In this document: one piece after another, positions 7,549 to 15,595 of the stretch
Layout: each line of letters starts with the position of its first letter
How positions within the stretch are numbered: position 1 is the first letter of the stretch
Assembly: GCA_043825615.1 (NCBI GenBank)
Contig: JBDRRS010000025.1
Coordinates: 1-23,878, forward strand
Reading direction: 5' to 3'
DNA: 23,878 nt
DNA from: JBDRMV01 sp043825615
Lineage (GTDB): Bacteria; CG03
Position numbers and translations under genes: made by a program
Notes under the pieces: generated by a model
The model's input: the letters and a program-made list of their open reading frames with translations, nothing else
Told to the model about the DNA's origin: nothing
Databases searched by the model: none

Positions 7549-7582
7549 AAAAAAGGGAGATGGTAGATAAAGGAGGTTTTTT

Positions 7583-8449
7583 ATGAATGAGTTTGAATTG
7601 CCGAAGAAAGTTGGAAAAGGCGTGTTTGGATTTGTGGTGTTTTTTATACTGCTGATAATCATCAGCAAAAGTATTGTTATCATTTCGCCCGGGGTCACGG
7701 GAGTTGTCGTGCTGTTTGGGAAAGTGCGCCCGGTGGCGCTCGGAAACGGGTTTCATGTGATAAATCCGCTGGCGAGGGTTTTCAAAATGAGCGTGCGGAC
7801 AGAAGAATACACGATGAGCGGTGCCTCCTCCGAAGGACAGGTGAGGGGCGACGATTCCATTGAAGCCCTCACGTCCGAAGGGTTGAAGGTAAAGCTGGAC
7901 TTGACAGCATGGTACCGTCTTATTGAGGACAAAGCGCCGAACGTCTACCAGACCATAGGTTTGCGTTATGAGGCAAAGATTGTGCGGCCGGCTCTTAAAA
8001 CAGCCATCCGTGACGCCGTGGTGAAGTACACGGCGGCGGGTATTTACACGGAAAAAAGAGCGCAGGTTGTCAGTGATATTGAATTAAGTATAAAAGATTT
8101 GCTGGGGGGCAGAGGCATTATTGTTGAAAAGATATTGTTGAGGAACGTTATTCTTCCGCAGCGTCTGATGGACGCCATTGATATAAAGCTCGCTGCCGAG
8201 CAGGAAGCGCAGAAAATGGAATTTGTGCTTATGAAAGAGGTAAAAGAAAAGGAAAGAAAAATTGTTGAAGCCGAGGGGGTAAAAAAATCAAATCAGATTA
8301 TAGCGGCGGGTCTTACGGAAAGATACTTGAAATGGTACAGGATAGATATAATGAAACAACTCATCAATTCACCGAACAACACCGTAATTTTCATACCCGA
8401 GGATATGAAGACATCCCCGATTATTAATATTCCGTCAGGCAGTAAATAA
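7583..8449 (+). CDS. SPFH/prohibitin-family membrane protein
   Basis: A 288-residue protein with one N-terminal membrane anchor (about 13-33), then the SPFH/band-7 domain (VIISPGVTGVVVLFGKV, later GLKVKLDLTAWYRL and IVRPALKTAIRDAV). An Ala/Glu/Lys coiled coil follows (about 208-240, AEQEAQKMEFVLMKEVKEK). SPFH proteins form ring or cage assemblies at the membrane and often escort proteases or transporters. AGGAGG (7571-7576) is 6 nt from the ATG. Its place 34 nt after a Na+ symporter suggests co-transcription, but a functional link is only an inference. Confidence 0.88.
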   Translation: MNEFELPKKVGKGVFGFVVFFILLIIISKSIVIISPGVTGVVVLFGKVRPVALGNGFHVINPLARVFKMSVRTEEYTMSGASSEGQVRGDDSIEALTSEGLKVKLDLTAWYRLIEDKAPNVYQTIGLRYEAKIVRPALKTAIRDAVVKYTAAGIYTEKRAQVVSDIELSIKDLLGGRGIIVEKILLRNVILPQRLMDAIDIKLAAEQEAQKMEFVLMKEVKEKERKIVEAEGVKKSNQIIAAGLTERYLKWYRIDIMKQLINSPNNTVIFIPEDMKTSPIINIPSGSK

Positions 8450-8451
8450 AA

Positions 8452-8482
8452 TCGCCGCCGAAGAGTGAGTTTCAGCCGGCGA
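8452..8482. terminator. weak hairpin between convergent genes
   Basis: TCGCCG (8452-8457) pairs with CGGCGA (8477-8482) around a 19-nt loop, between the ends of the SPFH gene and the leftward zinc-ribbon gene. AATAATTTT follows on the plus strand. It may serve as a terminator, but the stem is short. Confidence 0.3.
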
Positions 8483-8497
8483 GAATAATTTTGAGGG

Positions 8498-8650
8498 TTA
8501 TTTTTTGGCTTTGCCGAGAATTCTGAAGACCTTTGTTCCGCAAGCCGGGCATTCGCCTTTCATTGCTTTCATTCCGTTTTTCATAACGACTTCCTTACCA
8601 TTTTTAATTTCAACCTGCTCTTTGCATTTCATGCATCTTCCCTGTGCCAT
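8498..8650 (-). CDS. 50-residue zinc-ribbon protein, DUF5679 type
   Basis: A small leftward gene encoding a single zinc ribbon: CMKC (residues 6-9) and CPAC (34-37) separated by a basic strand-rich segment with EIKNGKEVVMKNG, ending VFRILGKAKK. This is the pattern of the DUF5679 family of tiny proteins, whose function is unknown; nucleic-acid binding or a structural role is plausible. GGAGG (8663-8659) lies 8 nt upstream of ATG 8650. It is convergent with the SPFH gene. Confidence 0.85.
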   Translation of the reverse strand: MAQGRCMKCKEQVEIKNGKEVVMKNGMKAMKGECPACGTKVFRILGKAKK

Positions 8651-8691
8651 TTTAATTACCTCCGTAAAACTTTATCCGAACCGAATTATAT

Positions 8692-8720
8692 TATTTACCT
8701 AATTATTGCGGCGGCGTCAA
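8692..8720 (-). promoter_or_regulatory. possible promoter of the zinc-ribbon gene
   Basis: On the minus strand TTGACG (8720-8715) is followed after 17 nt by TAAATA (8697-8692). A better TATAAT (8690-8685) is present but at 24-nt spacing. The assignment is therefore tentative; the region is notably AT-rich. Confidence 0.3.
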
Positions 8721-8743
8721 CCCCCCCCCTGCCGTAGCGGGGT
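8721..8743 (-). terminator. C9-tract hairpin after the coiled-coil gene
   Basis: Just past the stop of the leftward gene at 8750, ACCCC pairs with part of a nine-base homopolymer (C9 at 8721-8729 on the plus strand). There is no U-run, so termination is uncertain. The C9 tract is also a place where length may vary or be misread. Confidence 0.3.
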
Positions 8744-8749
8744 CTTTCA

Positions 8750-9817
8750 TTATTTTGGGCCGCTTGCTGTCTTCTTGAAATTTTCGTCGAGCATTTTTAC
8801 GAGCCCTGCGAGGAAGATACAGCCGAAGCCGGTAATAAAAACCGGCGCCGGTTTCAGCATCCTGCAAATAACGGGAATCCCCGTTGAGTTGAATATTTCC
8901 GCCGCTTCGGGGAAATGAGCGGCGGCTAATTCCGTCCCGAATCTTCCGAAACCGTAGATGATGACCGTTAATGTTCCGATGGCGCCCGCCGTGGCCATTA
9001 CGGGTGTAGCGAAGTAATCGGAAATTATCCTTGAGAACAGCGACGGTTCTTTAGGCATGGAATTTTTTATACTGCTGTATTTTTTGTCAAAAGCGGCGAG
9101 AAGCTGCCGGCCGAGTTTGGTTATTTTGCCGTCAACGGTTTGCAGTTCGATGGCCAGTTTTTTCCGGGTGATGTGTTCGTCGCGTATTGCGGCGGTTAAA
9201 TTTTCGTGAAAGAGGAATTCTATGACGTCGCCTTGTTCTTCAAAACCCGCTTCCTCTACGAAATGCCGGATTGCGTCTTCTTTTTCCAGCTGCACCGCTT
9301 TTTCGGATTTGGCTTCAAGGTTTGCCCTTATTTTTCTGACAATCGCTTCAATTTCATTAGGGTCTTTTGCATGAGATAAGAGATTGTTGAGTTTAATGAA
9401 TATGTCAGGGCCGTCGGGTTTTCCCCCCGAGAATATTCCTAATTTTTTTTCTATAGCGGTTACTACGTCAGGGTTTAGTATAAACAGTTTGCTGCCTATT
9501 CTTTCTCTCCTTTTCTTTACGATAAAATCTATCAGAGCGGGGTTGACTCCCGTGCCAACGAGTATTTTTTCGTACTTTTGAAACGCCTTTTCAATTTTGA
9601 GCGCCGCTGTTTTTTTCCTGATAACAGGAATTATCCTGAGAATGTTTTCTGAAATTCTGCCCACCTCGGAGATTACTATTTTCCCCTCCGTTATTCTTGA
9701 AATTGAGGACTCCAGAGTGCTCTGCAGGTCAAAAATCTGTTTTTCTATGGATTTTATAGGGTCTTCGGGTTTTGCCGCCGGGTTTCCGTTTTTCCGAATT
9801 TGTTTTTGTTCCGGCAT
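8750..9817 (-). CDS. unknown coiled-coil protein with two C-terminal membrane segments
   Basis: Not a family I recognise. About 355 residues from the preferred ATG at 9817, which has GGAGG 11 nt upstream; an ATG at 9835 lacks a site. The first 270 residues are soluble, helical and highly charged, with coiled-coil-like stretches (SIEKQIFDLQSTLESSISR; EAIVRKIRANLEAKSEKAVQ). Two hydrophobic segments follow (ATAGAIGTLTVIIYGFG; PVFITGFGCIFLAGLVKML) before a short tail. A membrane-tethered structural or sensory role is possible. It is driven by the promoter at 9884-9852, an exact copy of the one upstream of the HEAT operon. Confidence 0.7.
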   Translation of the reverse strand: MPEQKQIRKNGNPAAKPEDPIKSIEKQIFDLQSTLESSISRITEGKIVISEVGRISENILRIIPVIRKKTAALKIEKAFQKYEKILVGTGVNPALIDFIVKKRRERIGSKLFILNPDVVTAIEKKLGIFSGGKPDGPDIFIKLNNLLSHAKDPNEIEAIVRKIRANLEAKSEKAVQLEKEDAIRHFVEEAGFEEQGDVIEFLFHENLTAAIRDEHITRKKLAIELQTVDGKITKLGRQLLAAFDKKYSSIKNSMPKEPSLFSRIISDYFATPVMATAGAIGTLTVIIYGFGRFGTELAAAHFPEAAEIFNSTGIPVICRMLKPAPVFITGFGCIFLAGLVKMLDENFKKTASGPK

Positions 9818-9851
9818 TGTTCGGTATTCCTCCATTAAAGGGTTTTACGGT

Positions 9852-9884
9852 AATTTTATATCAATAATCCCGCGCCGCTGTCAA
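9852..9884 (-). promoter_or_regulatory. sigma70-type promoter, 33-bp cassette (copy 1)
   Basis: Minus strand: perfect TTGACA (9884-9879), 18 nt, TATAAA (9860-9855). The whole 33-bp block, spacer included, recurs exactly at 15340-15372. Transcription would begin about 15-30 nt before the coiled-coil gene. Confidence 0.75.
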
Positions 9885-9928
9885 TCCGCGTGTGTTGCAC
9901 TGCTTTAAATCATTTAGAGTTGCCGGTG

Positions 9929-10000
9929 TGTAAGGGGACAGGTTATAGTTGGGGACAGGTCTTCAGCCCTGTCCCCTTCCATAAACCCTGTCCCCTTACA
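9929..10000. repeat. nested GGGGACAGG palindrome
   Basis: The outer arms TGTAAGGGGACAGG (9929-9942) and 9987-10000 are a perfect 14-bp inverted repeat. The inner arms GGGGACAGG (9951-9959) and 9968-9976 are a perfect 9-bp pair, so four copies of the same core are arranged as a palindrome within a palindrome. It is intergenic. The rest of 9885-10060 shows no gene. The form suggests a REP-like mobile element. Confidence 0.8.
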
Positions 10001-10060
10001 TAGAGGGTTTTATCAGGAATGCTTGTTATTCGTTTGCGGTCGCAGATGCGCCGTGGCGCG

Positions 10061-12349
10061 TCAAATGTCGTCCCGGGGCGGGGTAAACCCGCCGATAAAC
10101 CTTTTGTAATTTATCAATATCTCATTATTGCCGGGGTCGATTCCAAGCGCCCTTTCAAATTCTTTTTTTGCCTCTTCGCGCAGCCCTTTTTTGACATAGC
10201 AGATTGCAAGATTATTATAGGCGCGGACATACCGTGGATTAATTCTTATCGCCTCCTTGTGACACAGGATTGCCTTATCCGGATGACCTGTTTTCTCAAA
10301 GCAGAGGCCTAAACTTGTGTAGGCGTTAAAAAAATCCGCCTTTATCTTAATTGCCTTTTTATACCACGGGATTGCCGTATCATACTGCCCCTGCCTGTAA
10401 TATGCATTCCCGAGATTATAAAGAGCGGGAGGAAAATCAGGGTCCGCCTTCAGGGCTTTCCCGTATTCCTTAATTCCTTTTTTTATTTCGCCTTTTCTCA
10501 CATAGCAGATTCCTAAATTCGTATGCCCACTCTTATCCTGGGGATTTAATTTTACCGCTTTTTTATATTCCTTGAATGCGTTTTCTTCCTGCCCTTTTTT
10601 ATCATAGGCGACCCCGAGATTATAATGGGCGCTTGCGAGGCGGGGATTTATTTTAAGCGCTTTTTCATATTGAAGAACGGCGTCTTCAACATCTCCCCGT
10701 GAGTTATAGATATTCCCCAGATTCACATACGCAATATCAAAGTTCGGCCATTTTTCGATCGCGCTCGCATATTCTTCCTCCGCTTTTTTCTTATACCCGA
10801 AAGAAGAAAAGAACACGGCTCTTGCAAAATGAGAGTGCGAGGAATCCTCCGATTTTTCCGGTACGGGTTCTATTTTATTTAAATCCACGCGGTTTTTTAC
10901 GAGGATTTTCCGGTTTGCCGCATTGTTTTTAAGAAAGATTGACGAAATATCGTCTAAATATACCAATTCCCAGTTACCGTCTTCCTTTATTCTCTTCAGG
11001 ACGTCCTCTAAAAAAACAGAGGAATGAAGGAAAAAAATGCAATTAATATTGAATTTTCTCATTGTCTCTTTCCAGAGATTTTTATCGGCGATTAAAGACC
11101 CGTAGTAATAAAAAAAATCATCTCCGTAGACCTCAAGCCGGCCGTCAAAGAATATCTTCTCTTCCGGAAAAAGTTTCCAAATCAGATATCCGCCGATGGT
11201 GAAACTGTTAAAAATTCTTCCTTTTATATTGTTTTCAATAAGGAAATCCACTGCCCGGCGGGGTAAGAATGGCGACGTTTTGATGCCGAATCTTTTGGAC
11301 ATCTTGTTCCTTTTCCAGTACCTGTTTGTTGAAACATCATATATTGAAAAAGAAAAAATAAAAACAAGCGCGAGCGAGAATGCCGTTATAATTTTTTTAC
11401 GTATATCCGAGGGCTTTAACCTGTCAAAAAAACTGTTAAGGTTCAGCATTATTACCGGCGCGGAAACAATTGAAAAGAGAGCCATATTTCTTCTTGCGGA
11501 TAAGGCAAGATACAGGAACGGGAGCCAGATAAGGATGTATTTTATTTTTACTTTCTTTATGTTGAGCCAAAAAGAAATTATTGAAATAATTACAATGCCT
11601 TTAAAGAAAATCAGGTGCTCAGTCGGCATAAATCCTGAAAACGGCGCCTGAAATTCATCAATCACTCTTTTATAGATATTTGATTTTATACCGATTCTTG
11701 TAAAAAGCGTAAAAGGAAACAGAACCCCTTTATAAGTATAGGGATTCAGGAAACATGCGAAGATTGACAGAATAAAAATTTTAATCAGTTTCTTGTCAGG
11801 GTTTTTTTCGAGCAGATAGCAGAAAATAAGGAACGGTCCGATTATAAAAAGCCCCTCGGTGTTTACCCATAAAACCTGAAGAACCGGCAGGAGCCATACA
11901 AATTTTTTCTTTTCAAGGATAAAAAGGTAAGATGCTATAAAAAAAAATGTGAAAATTTCAGGCCTTACAAGAAACCTTTCACTCGCGACCTGAATGACAA
12001 GAAAAAAAACAAAAAGAGAAATAATCTCATTCTTCTTCCGCCAGCTGACTTTATAGAGAATAAAAAATGCGGCAAGCAGAACAACCGTTTTAAGAGCAAT
12101 CAAGCCGCCGACGGCTGCGATTTTATAAAAAACGAATGCGGTAATCTGGAACAGCCAGTGGAGGTTAATCCATTCATGCTGCGGAACGGTATAAGAGAAA
12201 ATGTCCTTCGCAGGAATTTTTAACCCGCTAAGTATGTATTCCCCTGTTTTAAGATGCCACCAGATATCGGGATTTGCCAGATTGTGAAGTGAAAAAATAG
12301 CAAGAAGGGTAAATAGCAGAATAAAAAGAATTAAATTCAATTTTTTCAT
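10061..12349 (-). CDS. GT-C-like polytopic membrane protein with C-terminal TPR domain
   Basis: 762 residues. The first 350 or so contain about ten hydrophobic segments, with an early extracytoplasmic loop LANPDIWWHLKTGEYI (about 25-40) typical of large bacterial membrane proteins related to GT-C glycosyltransferases (PMT/TMTC-like). A soluble segment follows (about 360-500, with IFFDGRLEVYGDDFF), then seven consecutive 34-residue TPRs from about residue 506 to 741 (YVNLGNIY, HYNLGVAY, YNLGNAYY, YTSLGLCF, YNNLAICY and others). It may glycosylate proteins or build an envelope polymer, with TPRs binding partners outside the membrane. It overlaps the upstream membrane gene by ATGA and is last in a four-gene operon. 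Catalytic activity is inferred from architecture only. Confidence 0.75.
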   Translation of the reverse strand: MKKLNLILFILLFTLLAIFSLHNLANPDIWWHLKTGEYILSGLKIPAKDIFSYTVPQHEWINLHWLFQITAFVFYKIAAVGGLIALKTVVLLAAFFILYKVSWRKKNEIISLFVFFLVIQVASERFLVRPEIFTFFFIASYLFILEKKKFVWLLPVLQVLWVNTEGLFIIGPFLIFCYLLEKNPDKKLIKIFILSIFACFLNPYTYKGVLFPFTLFTRIGIKSNIYKRVIDEFQAPFSGFMPTEHLIFFKGIVIISIISFWLNIKKVKIKYILIWLPFLYLALSARRNMALFSIVSAPVIMLNLNSFFDRLKPSDIRKKIITAFSLALVFIFSFSIYDVSTNRYWKRNKMSKRFGIKTSPFLPRRAVDFLIENNIKGRIFNSFTIGGYLIWKLFPEEKIFFDGRLEVYGDDFFYYYGSLIADKNLWKETMRKFNINCIFFLHSSVFLEDVLKRIKEDGNWELVYLDDISSIFLKNNAANRKILVKNRVDLNKIEPVPEKSEDSSHSHFARAVFFSSFGYKKKAEEEYASAIEKWPNFDIAYVNLGNIYNSRGDVEDAVLQYEKALKINPRLASAHYNLGVAYDKKGQEENAFKEYKKAVKLNPQDKSGHTNLGICYVRKGEIKKGIKEYGKALKADPDFPPALYNLGNAYYRQGQYDTAIPWYKKAIKIKADFFNAYTSLGLCFEKTGHPDKAILCHKEAIRINPRYVRAYNNLAICYVKKGLREEAKKEFERALGIDPGNNEILINYKRFIGGFTPPRDDI

Positions 12350-13761
12350 TTCGCTACCTTATAAATCTCAACCCATCCATCTCTATATACAGGCCTCGTC
12401 TGGGGTCTAAAAAATGGAAACAATTCTTTTTCCCTCGGCCCATAAAATACATAATCAACTTCTGGGGGAATCACATTTCCTTTTGTGTTAAAAACATTAA
12501 GAGCCGCCTGATACCTTTTTTTCCATTTCAACTGGAGTCTTTTTACATACACAAAATAGCCTATATAAATAGCCCTTTCCTCCTCAACAAGTGGAATATC
12601 ATTAAAAAACCTTGGGGGAAGAACGAGGAAGATTGACTTTTTTGGCGTATTTCTTCGTATCCATCTTAATGATGGCTCAATCTTCTTGTAATATTTCTTT
12701 TCCATAACTATGCATGCCGAATGTTCCGTAAAAGGTGTATGGTTTTTTACTGCATGGTAGATAAATGAACTATATGAAATAAGAACTACAACTATTAAAA
12801 ACCTTACCCGCTTAAGGGAGAAATTATCTATTTTATCGGAAATCAAAAATGCAACAGTTAAATTTAAAATAAAAATGTAATAGAATCTGTTAAAAAAACT
12901 TGCAAATAAATTGGCAAAAAACATAATACAGTATTTCGGCCGGTGAGAACTAAAAATAAAAGGGAGGAAAAGAAAGATATGCTTAATTGGTTCAATCGGG
13001 TTTGGGAAAAACCCGCCTCTAAAAACTCCCGTCTGTCGGTAAGAATGAATCGGCAACATTTCTGCTTTATGCCCGTATTTAAAAAGCAGAATGTAGACAA
13101 AAAGTCCGCAGGACAGAAAAATTAAAGGAATGATATTTTCTTTTTTCCGCCGGTAGAGGTAATAGCCAAAAAAGTAAAACAGAGCGGACACGGCAACCTG
13201 GCCGTGCAAAAAAGGAAGGATAAGCGCGGAAAAATATTTCAGGGCTTTATTTTTACGCTCAAAGACGGCAATAAGAAAAAAAAGATAGAATGGAATATGA
13301 CAGAAAGCGCGGGCAAGAAAGTCAATTCCCGCCGGATTTATTTTCCAGAAGGGAGAACTGCAGCATAGAAAAATAAAGGATATGATTTCCCATTTTTTTG
13401 GAAAATACCTTTTTACAACAAAGAGGAAGGCAAAGAGCCAAAGGATATTCAAAACCCTTAAAGCAATATTCGGATTAAGGAAAAGCATTAAAATGGAAAG
13501 AGGGATGCAGGTTATCCAGTTCTGGGTAAAAATAATCCCCGCATAGATAGGATTATTGGGTGGAAAACGGTTGAGAATTTCCCGTCCTATCGAGATATAG
13601 TAATGCATGTCGCCGTTATAAGGCAAATTGAAATGGAAGGTCTTTTCAGAAGGGGAATAGGTTCCGATTAAAAGTTGCGCTGATATAAAAGTCGTAAGAA
13701 TTAATATCGGAAAGACCTTTGAAAGGCATTGCAGGAGTTTACCTTTAACATCTGTGTTCAT
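12346..13761 (-). CDS. polytopic membrane protein, possibly GT-C-like
   Basis: 471 residues with about ten hydrophobic segments. After the first comes a loop with NLPYNGDMHYYISIGREILNR (about 45-65); an acidic residue in this first loop is characteristic of GT-C enzymes. A C-terminal soluble region (about 350-471) contains short strands and WVEIYKVAK at the end. No family can be named with confidence. The gene looks AT-richer by eye than its neighbours and starts 4 nt after the exported HEAT gene with no clear ribosome site, implying coupling. Together with the next gene it may form a two-component glycosylation or polymer-building system. Confidence 0.6.
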   Translation of the reverse strand: MNTDVKGKLLQCLSKVFPILILTTFISAQLLIGTYSPSEKTFHFNLPYNGDMHYYISIGREILNRFPPNNPIYAGIIFTQNWITCIPLSILMLFLNPNIALRVLNILWLFAFLFVVKRYFPKKWEIISFIFLCCSSPFWKINPAGIDFLARAFCHIPFYLFFLIAVFERKNKALKYFSALILPFLHGQVAVSALFYFFGYYLYRRKKENIIPLIFLSCGLFVYILLFKYGHKAEMLPIHSYRQTGVFRGGFFPNPIEPIKHIFLFLPFIFSSHRPKYCIMFFANLFASFFNRFYYIFILNLTVAFLISDKIDNFSLKRVRFLIVVVLISYSSFIYHAVKNHTPFTEHSACIVMEKKYYKKIEPSLRWIRRNTPKKSIFLVLPPRFFNDIPLVEEERAIYIGYFVYVKRLQLKWKKRYQAALNVFNTKGNVIPPEVDYVFYGPREKELFPFFRPQTRPVYRDGWVEIYKVAK

Positions 13762-13765
13762 ATTT

Positions 13766-14533
13766 TTATTTTTTGAGGTATTTTTCTCTCACTTCGTTAT
13801 CCGTCAGCCCCGTGTGACGGCGGATGCTCTTCACTAAATCTGCAATTACGGACTGGTGTTTTTCTTTCTGCAACCTCTTTATAAGCGCCTTTTTCACGTC
13901 GTTCCCCATAACGTCCCCGAGATATGAGGCGCATTTCAATTTTATCACGCTATTTTTGTTTTGGAGATTTTTGATAAGAATTTTCTTCGATTCTTTATCC
14001 CCGTATTTTGCCAGAACCCAGCATGCGCTGATTAAAATTTCCGGATCGGTTTCTTCTTTCAGTACTTTTTTGAGAACCGGAAAGAAATATTTTTCTCCCT
14101 GATACTCGCATACCCTTACGGCCAGGACCCGGATTTCTTTCTTGGGGTCTTTAACGAGTTTTTTTAAAGGGGCTTCTAACGACCCGGATTTTATCTTTTT
14201 TCCTGCAAATGCCATTAAAACGGGCCACCTTACTTTATGGGACGGGTGGCTTAAATACCGAGTTAAGAATTCAGCGTCTTCTTCCAGGATGTTATTCAAA
14301 ATGCGATGCAGAAAATCCGCAAGTGGCTGGTCGTGGGGCATAACTATGTAATATCGATACCAGTCAACTTTTTCAAAAAGCGGGACTATTTCGGGAAAGC
14401 CGTCTTTCCCCTTTTTTGCGAGTTCCGCGACTTTTTCCGGAGAGACATCTTCCTGCCGGGAAAAAACGTTAAACGGCGCGCAGCAGAGCATCAGAAAAAC
14501 AATAAACCCGGACAAATTTTTTTTCAGCATCAT
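13766..14533 (-). CDS. exported HEAT-repeat protein with C-terminal RRHTGLTD tail
   Basis: 255 residues. A signal peptide (MMLKKNLSGFIVFLMLCCAPFNVFS) makes this the only exported member of the family seen here. The mature protein begins with a shared module (GKDGFPEIVPLFEKVDWYRYY), then about four HEAT-type helical pairs (APLKKLVKDPKKEIRVLAVRV; PEILISACWVLAKYGDKES). It ends in SIRRHTGLTDNEVREKYLKK. HEAT arrays bind proteins. Paralogues are at 14541, 18841 and, as a stub, 19562. It lies 7 nt after the cytosolic paralogue and just before two membrane proteins, so it may be their periplasmic adaptor. Start at 14533 or the adjacent ATG at 14530. Confidence 0.7.
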   Translation of the reverse strand: MMLKKNLSGFIVFLMLCCAPFNVFSRQEDVSPEKVAELAKKGKDGFPEIVPLFEKVDWYRYYIVMPHDQPLADFLHRILNNILEEDAEFLTRYLSHPSHKVRWPVLMAFAGKKIKSGSLEAPLKKLVKDPKKEIRVLAVRVCEYQGEKYFFPVLKKVLKEETDPEILISACWVLAKYGDKESKKILIKNLQNKNSVIKLKCASYLGDVMGNDVKKALIKRLQKEKHQSVIADLVKSIRRHTGLTDNEVREKYLKK

Positions 14534-14540
14534 ATTATTT

Positions 14541-15296
14541 TCAAAAAGGCCTTCCGAGAATCTTCTGCCGTATTTCCCTGTCCGTCTGTCCCGTGTGGTA
14601 TCTTAAATTTTTTACAAGTTCCGCTATCACTCCTTCATTTTTCTCTCTCTTCAGTGCGGAAACCAGTATTTTTTCCGCCCATTTCTCTTTTATCCTTCCG
14701 AGGGAAGCCGCTGTTTGCATTCTTATCCGGGCGTCGTTGTGTTCTATTGTCCCGCCGAGCGTCCTTTTACCTTTTTCGTTCCCGAGCTGTACGAGGGCTT
14801 CGGCGAGGGGAACTTTCACAAGGGCGTCCTTTTCATCTGACTTGAGAATCGCGCTTAAGAGCCGCGGTTTTCCGGAACTTTTACGGGAAAGAATTGAGAT
14901 GATTCGCGCGCAGTTAAACCGGTTTTCCTTTTTTCCTGTTTTTAAAACGCTTTCCAAACCGTCAATTATCCATTCTGTTTTAACCGAGTCCAGCGCCGGC
15001 TCAATCCGCGCGTAAATCACGTCAAGGATGCCTCTTCGTATCCTCCCGGAGGAATCTTTCAAATGGCTTGAAATAAGACCTATCGCCGCCGGTTCTTTTT
15101 TGACGATTTCAAGGAGAACATCTTTAAGGTCATTGGCAAGAATCTGCGAAAGGTCATTCCCGGCATAAAGTTTCCAGTCAATCTTATCAAACAAGGGAAC
15201 GAGCCGGCTGATTGAGTCCTTTCCGGTCTTTACCAAATCCTGTTTTAAAGCAGGGGGAATCTCTTCGGTTGCTGAAAATAAATCAAGTTTCTTCAT
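14541..15296 (-). CDS. cytosolic HEAT-repeat protein with C-terminal RxHTGxTD tail
   Basis: 251 residues and no signal peptide. The N-terminal module GKDSISRLVPLFDKIDWKLY (from about 25) is shared with the exported paralogue. HEAT-like helical pairs follow, such as RIRRGILDVIYARIEPAL and RMQTAASLGRIKEKWAEK. The tail is NLRYHTGQTDREIRQKILGR, the most diverged of the four. GGGAG lies 8 nt upstream of ATG 15296. It is first in the leftward operon and driven by the promoter at 15372-15340. The family is not one I can name; a scaffold or adaptor role is inferred from the fold. Confidence 0.7.
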   Translation of the reverse strand: MKKLDLFSATEEIPPALKQDLVKTGKDSISRLVPLFDKIDWKLYAGNDLSQILANDLKDVLLEIVKKEPAAIGLISSHLKDSSGRIRRGILDVIYARIEPALDSVKTEWIIDGLESVLKTGKKENRFNCARIISILSRKSSGKPRLLSAILKSDEKDALVKVPLAEALVQLGNEKGKRTLGGTIEHNDARIRMQTAASLGRIKEKWAEKILVSALKREKNEGVIAELVKNLRYHTGQTDREIRQKILGRPF

Positions 15297-15339
15297 TGCG
15301 CATTCTCCCTACGTCAGATTTTGTTTCAGGCGTCCCTGC

Positions 15340-15372
15340 AATTTTATATCAATAATCCCGCGCCGCTGTCAA
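15340..15372 (-). promoter_or_regulatory. sigma70-type promoter, 33-bp cassette (copy 2)
   Basis: Minus strand: TTGACA (15372-15367), 18 nt, TATAAA (15348-15343), placing transcription start about 40 nt before the HEAT gene at 15296. All 33 bp are identical to 9852-9884. Confidence 0.75.
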
Positions 15373-15404
15373 ATTAACTGTAAATATTCAGTAAACACCG
15401 TATT

Positions 15405-15490
15405 TGTCATTGCGAGCGTCCCGAGTGAAACGAGGGAACAGCGTGGCAATCTTGAGATTGCTTCGGTCATTTCATTCCCTCGCAATGACA
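15405..15490. repeat. dispersed palindromic repeat, GTCATTGCGAG family (copy 2, inverted)
   Basis: The terminal arms TGTCATTGCGAG (15405-15416) and CTCGCAATGACA (15479-15490) match copy 1 exactly. The core GGCAATCTTGAGATTGCTTC reads as the reverse complement of copy 1's. CGAGGGA (15431-15437) pairs with TCCCTCG (15476-15482). Looser flanking inversions (about 15373-15400 against 15494-15521, roughly 21 of 28) extend it to near 150 bp. It fills most of the 322-bp gene-free divergent region between the HEAT operon and groES; the rest is the two promoters. Confidence 0.85.
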
Positions 15491-15541
15491 CGCCGTTCAC
15501 TGAGCTTTTACAATTAACTGCACAAATTAATTGCGCGCCTC

Positions 15542-15570
15542 TTGACAAGTTTTTCGGGTTTTTGTAATTT
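15542..15570 (+). promoter_or_regulatory. groES-groEL promoter
   Basis: TTGACA (15542-15547), exactly 17 nt, TAATTT (15565-15570), a housekeeping-sigma promoter 49 nt before groES. The -10 box runs into the CIRCE operator, so repressor binding would block polymerase. Confidence 0.8.
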
Positions 15571-15595
15571 AGCACCTAAATCGGTAGAGTGATAA
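15569..15595 (+). promoter_or_regulatory. CIRCE operator (HrcA site)
   Basis: TTAGCACCT, 9 nt, GAGTGATAA. The known consensus is TTAGCACTC-N9-GAGTGCTAA; the left arm matches 7 of 9 and the right arm 8 of 9, with the exact 9-nt spacer. It overlaps the -10 box and precedes groES, the classical location. This predicts HrcA-controlled heat-shock induction; hrcA itself is not in the window. Confidence 0.88.
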
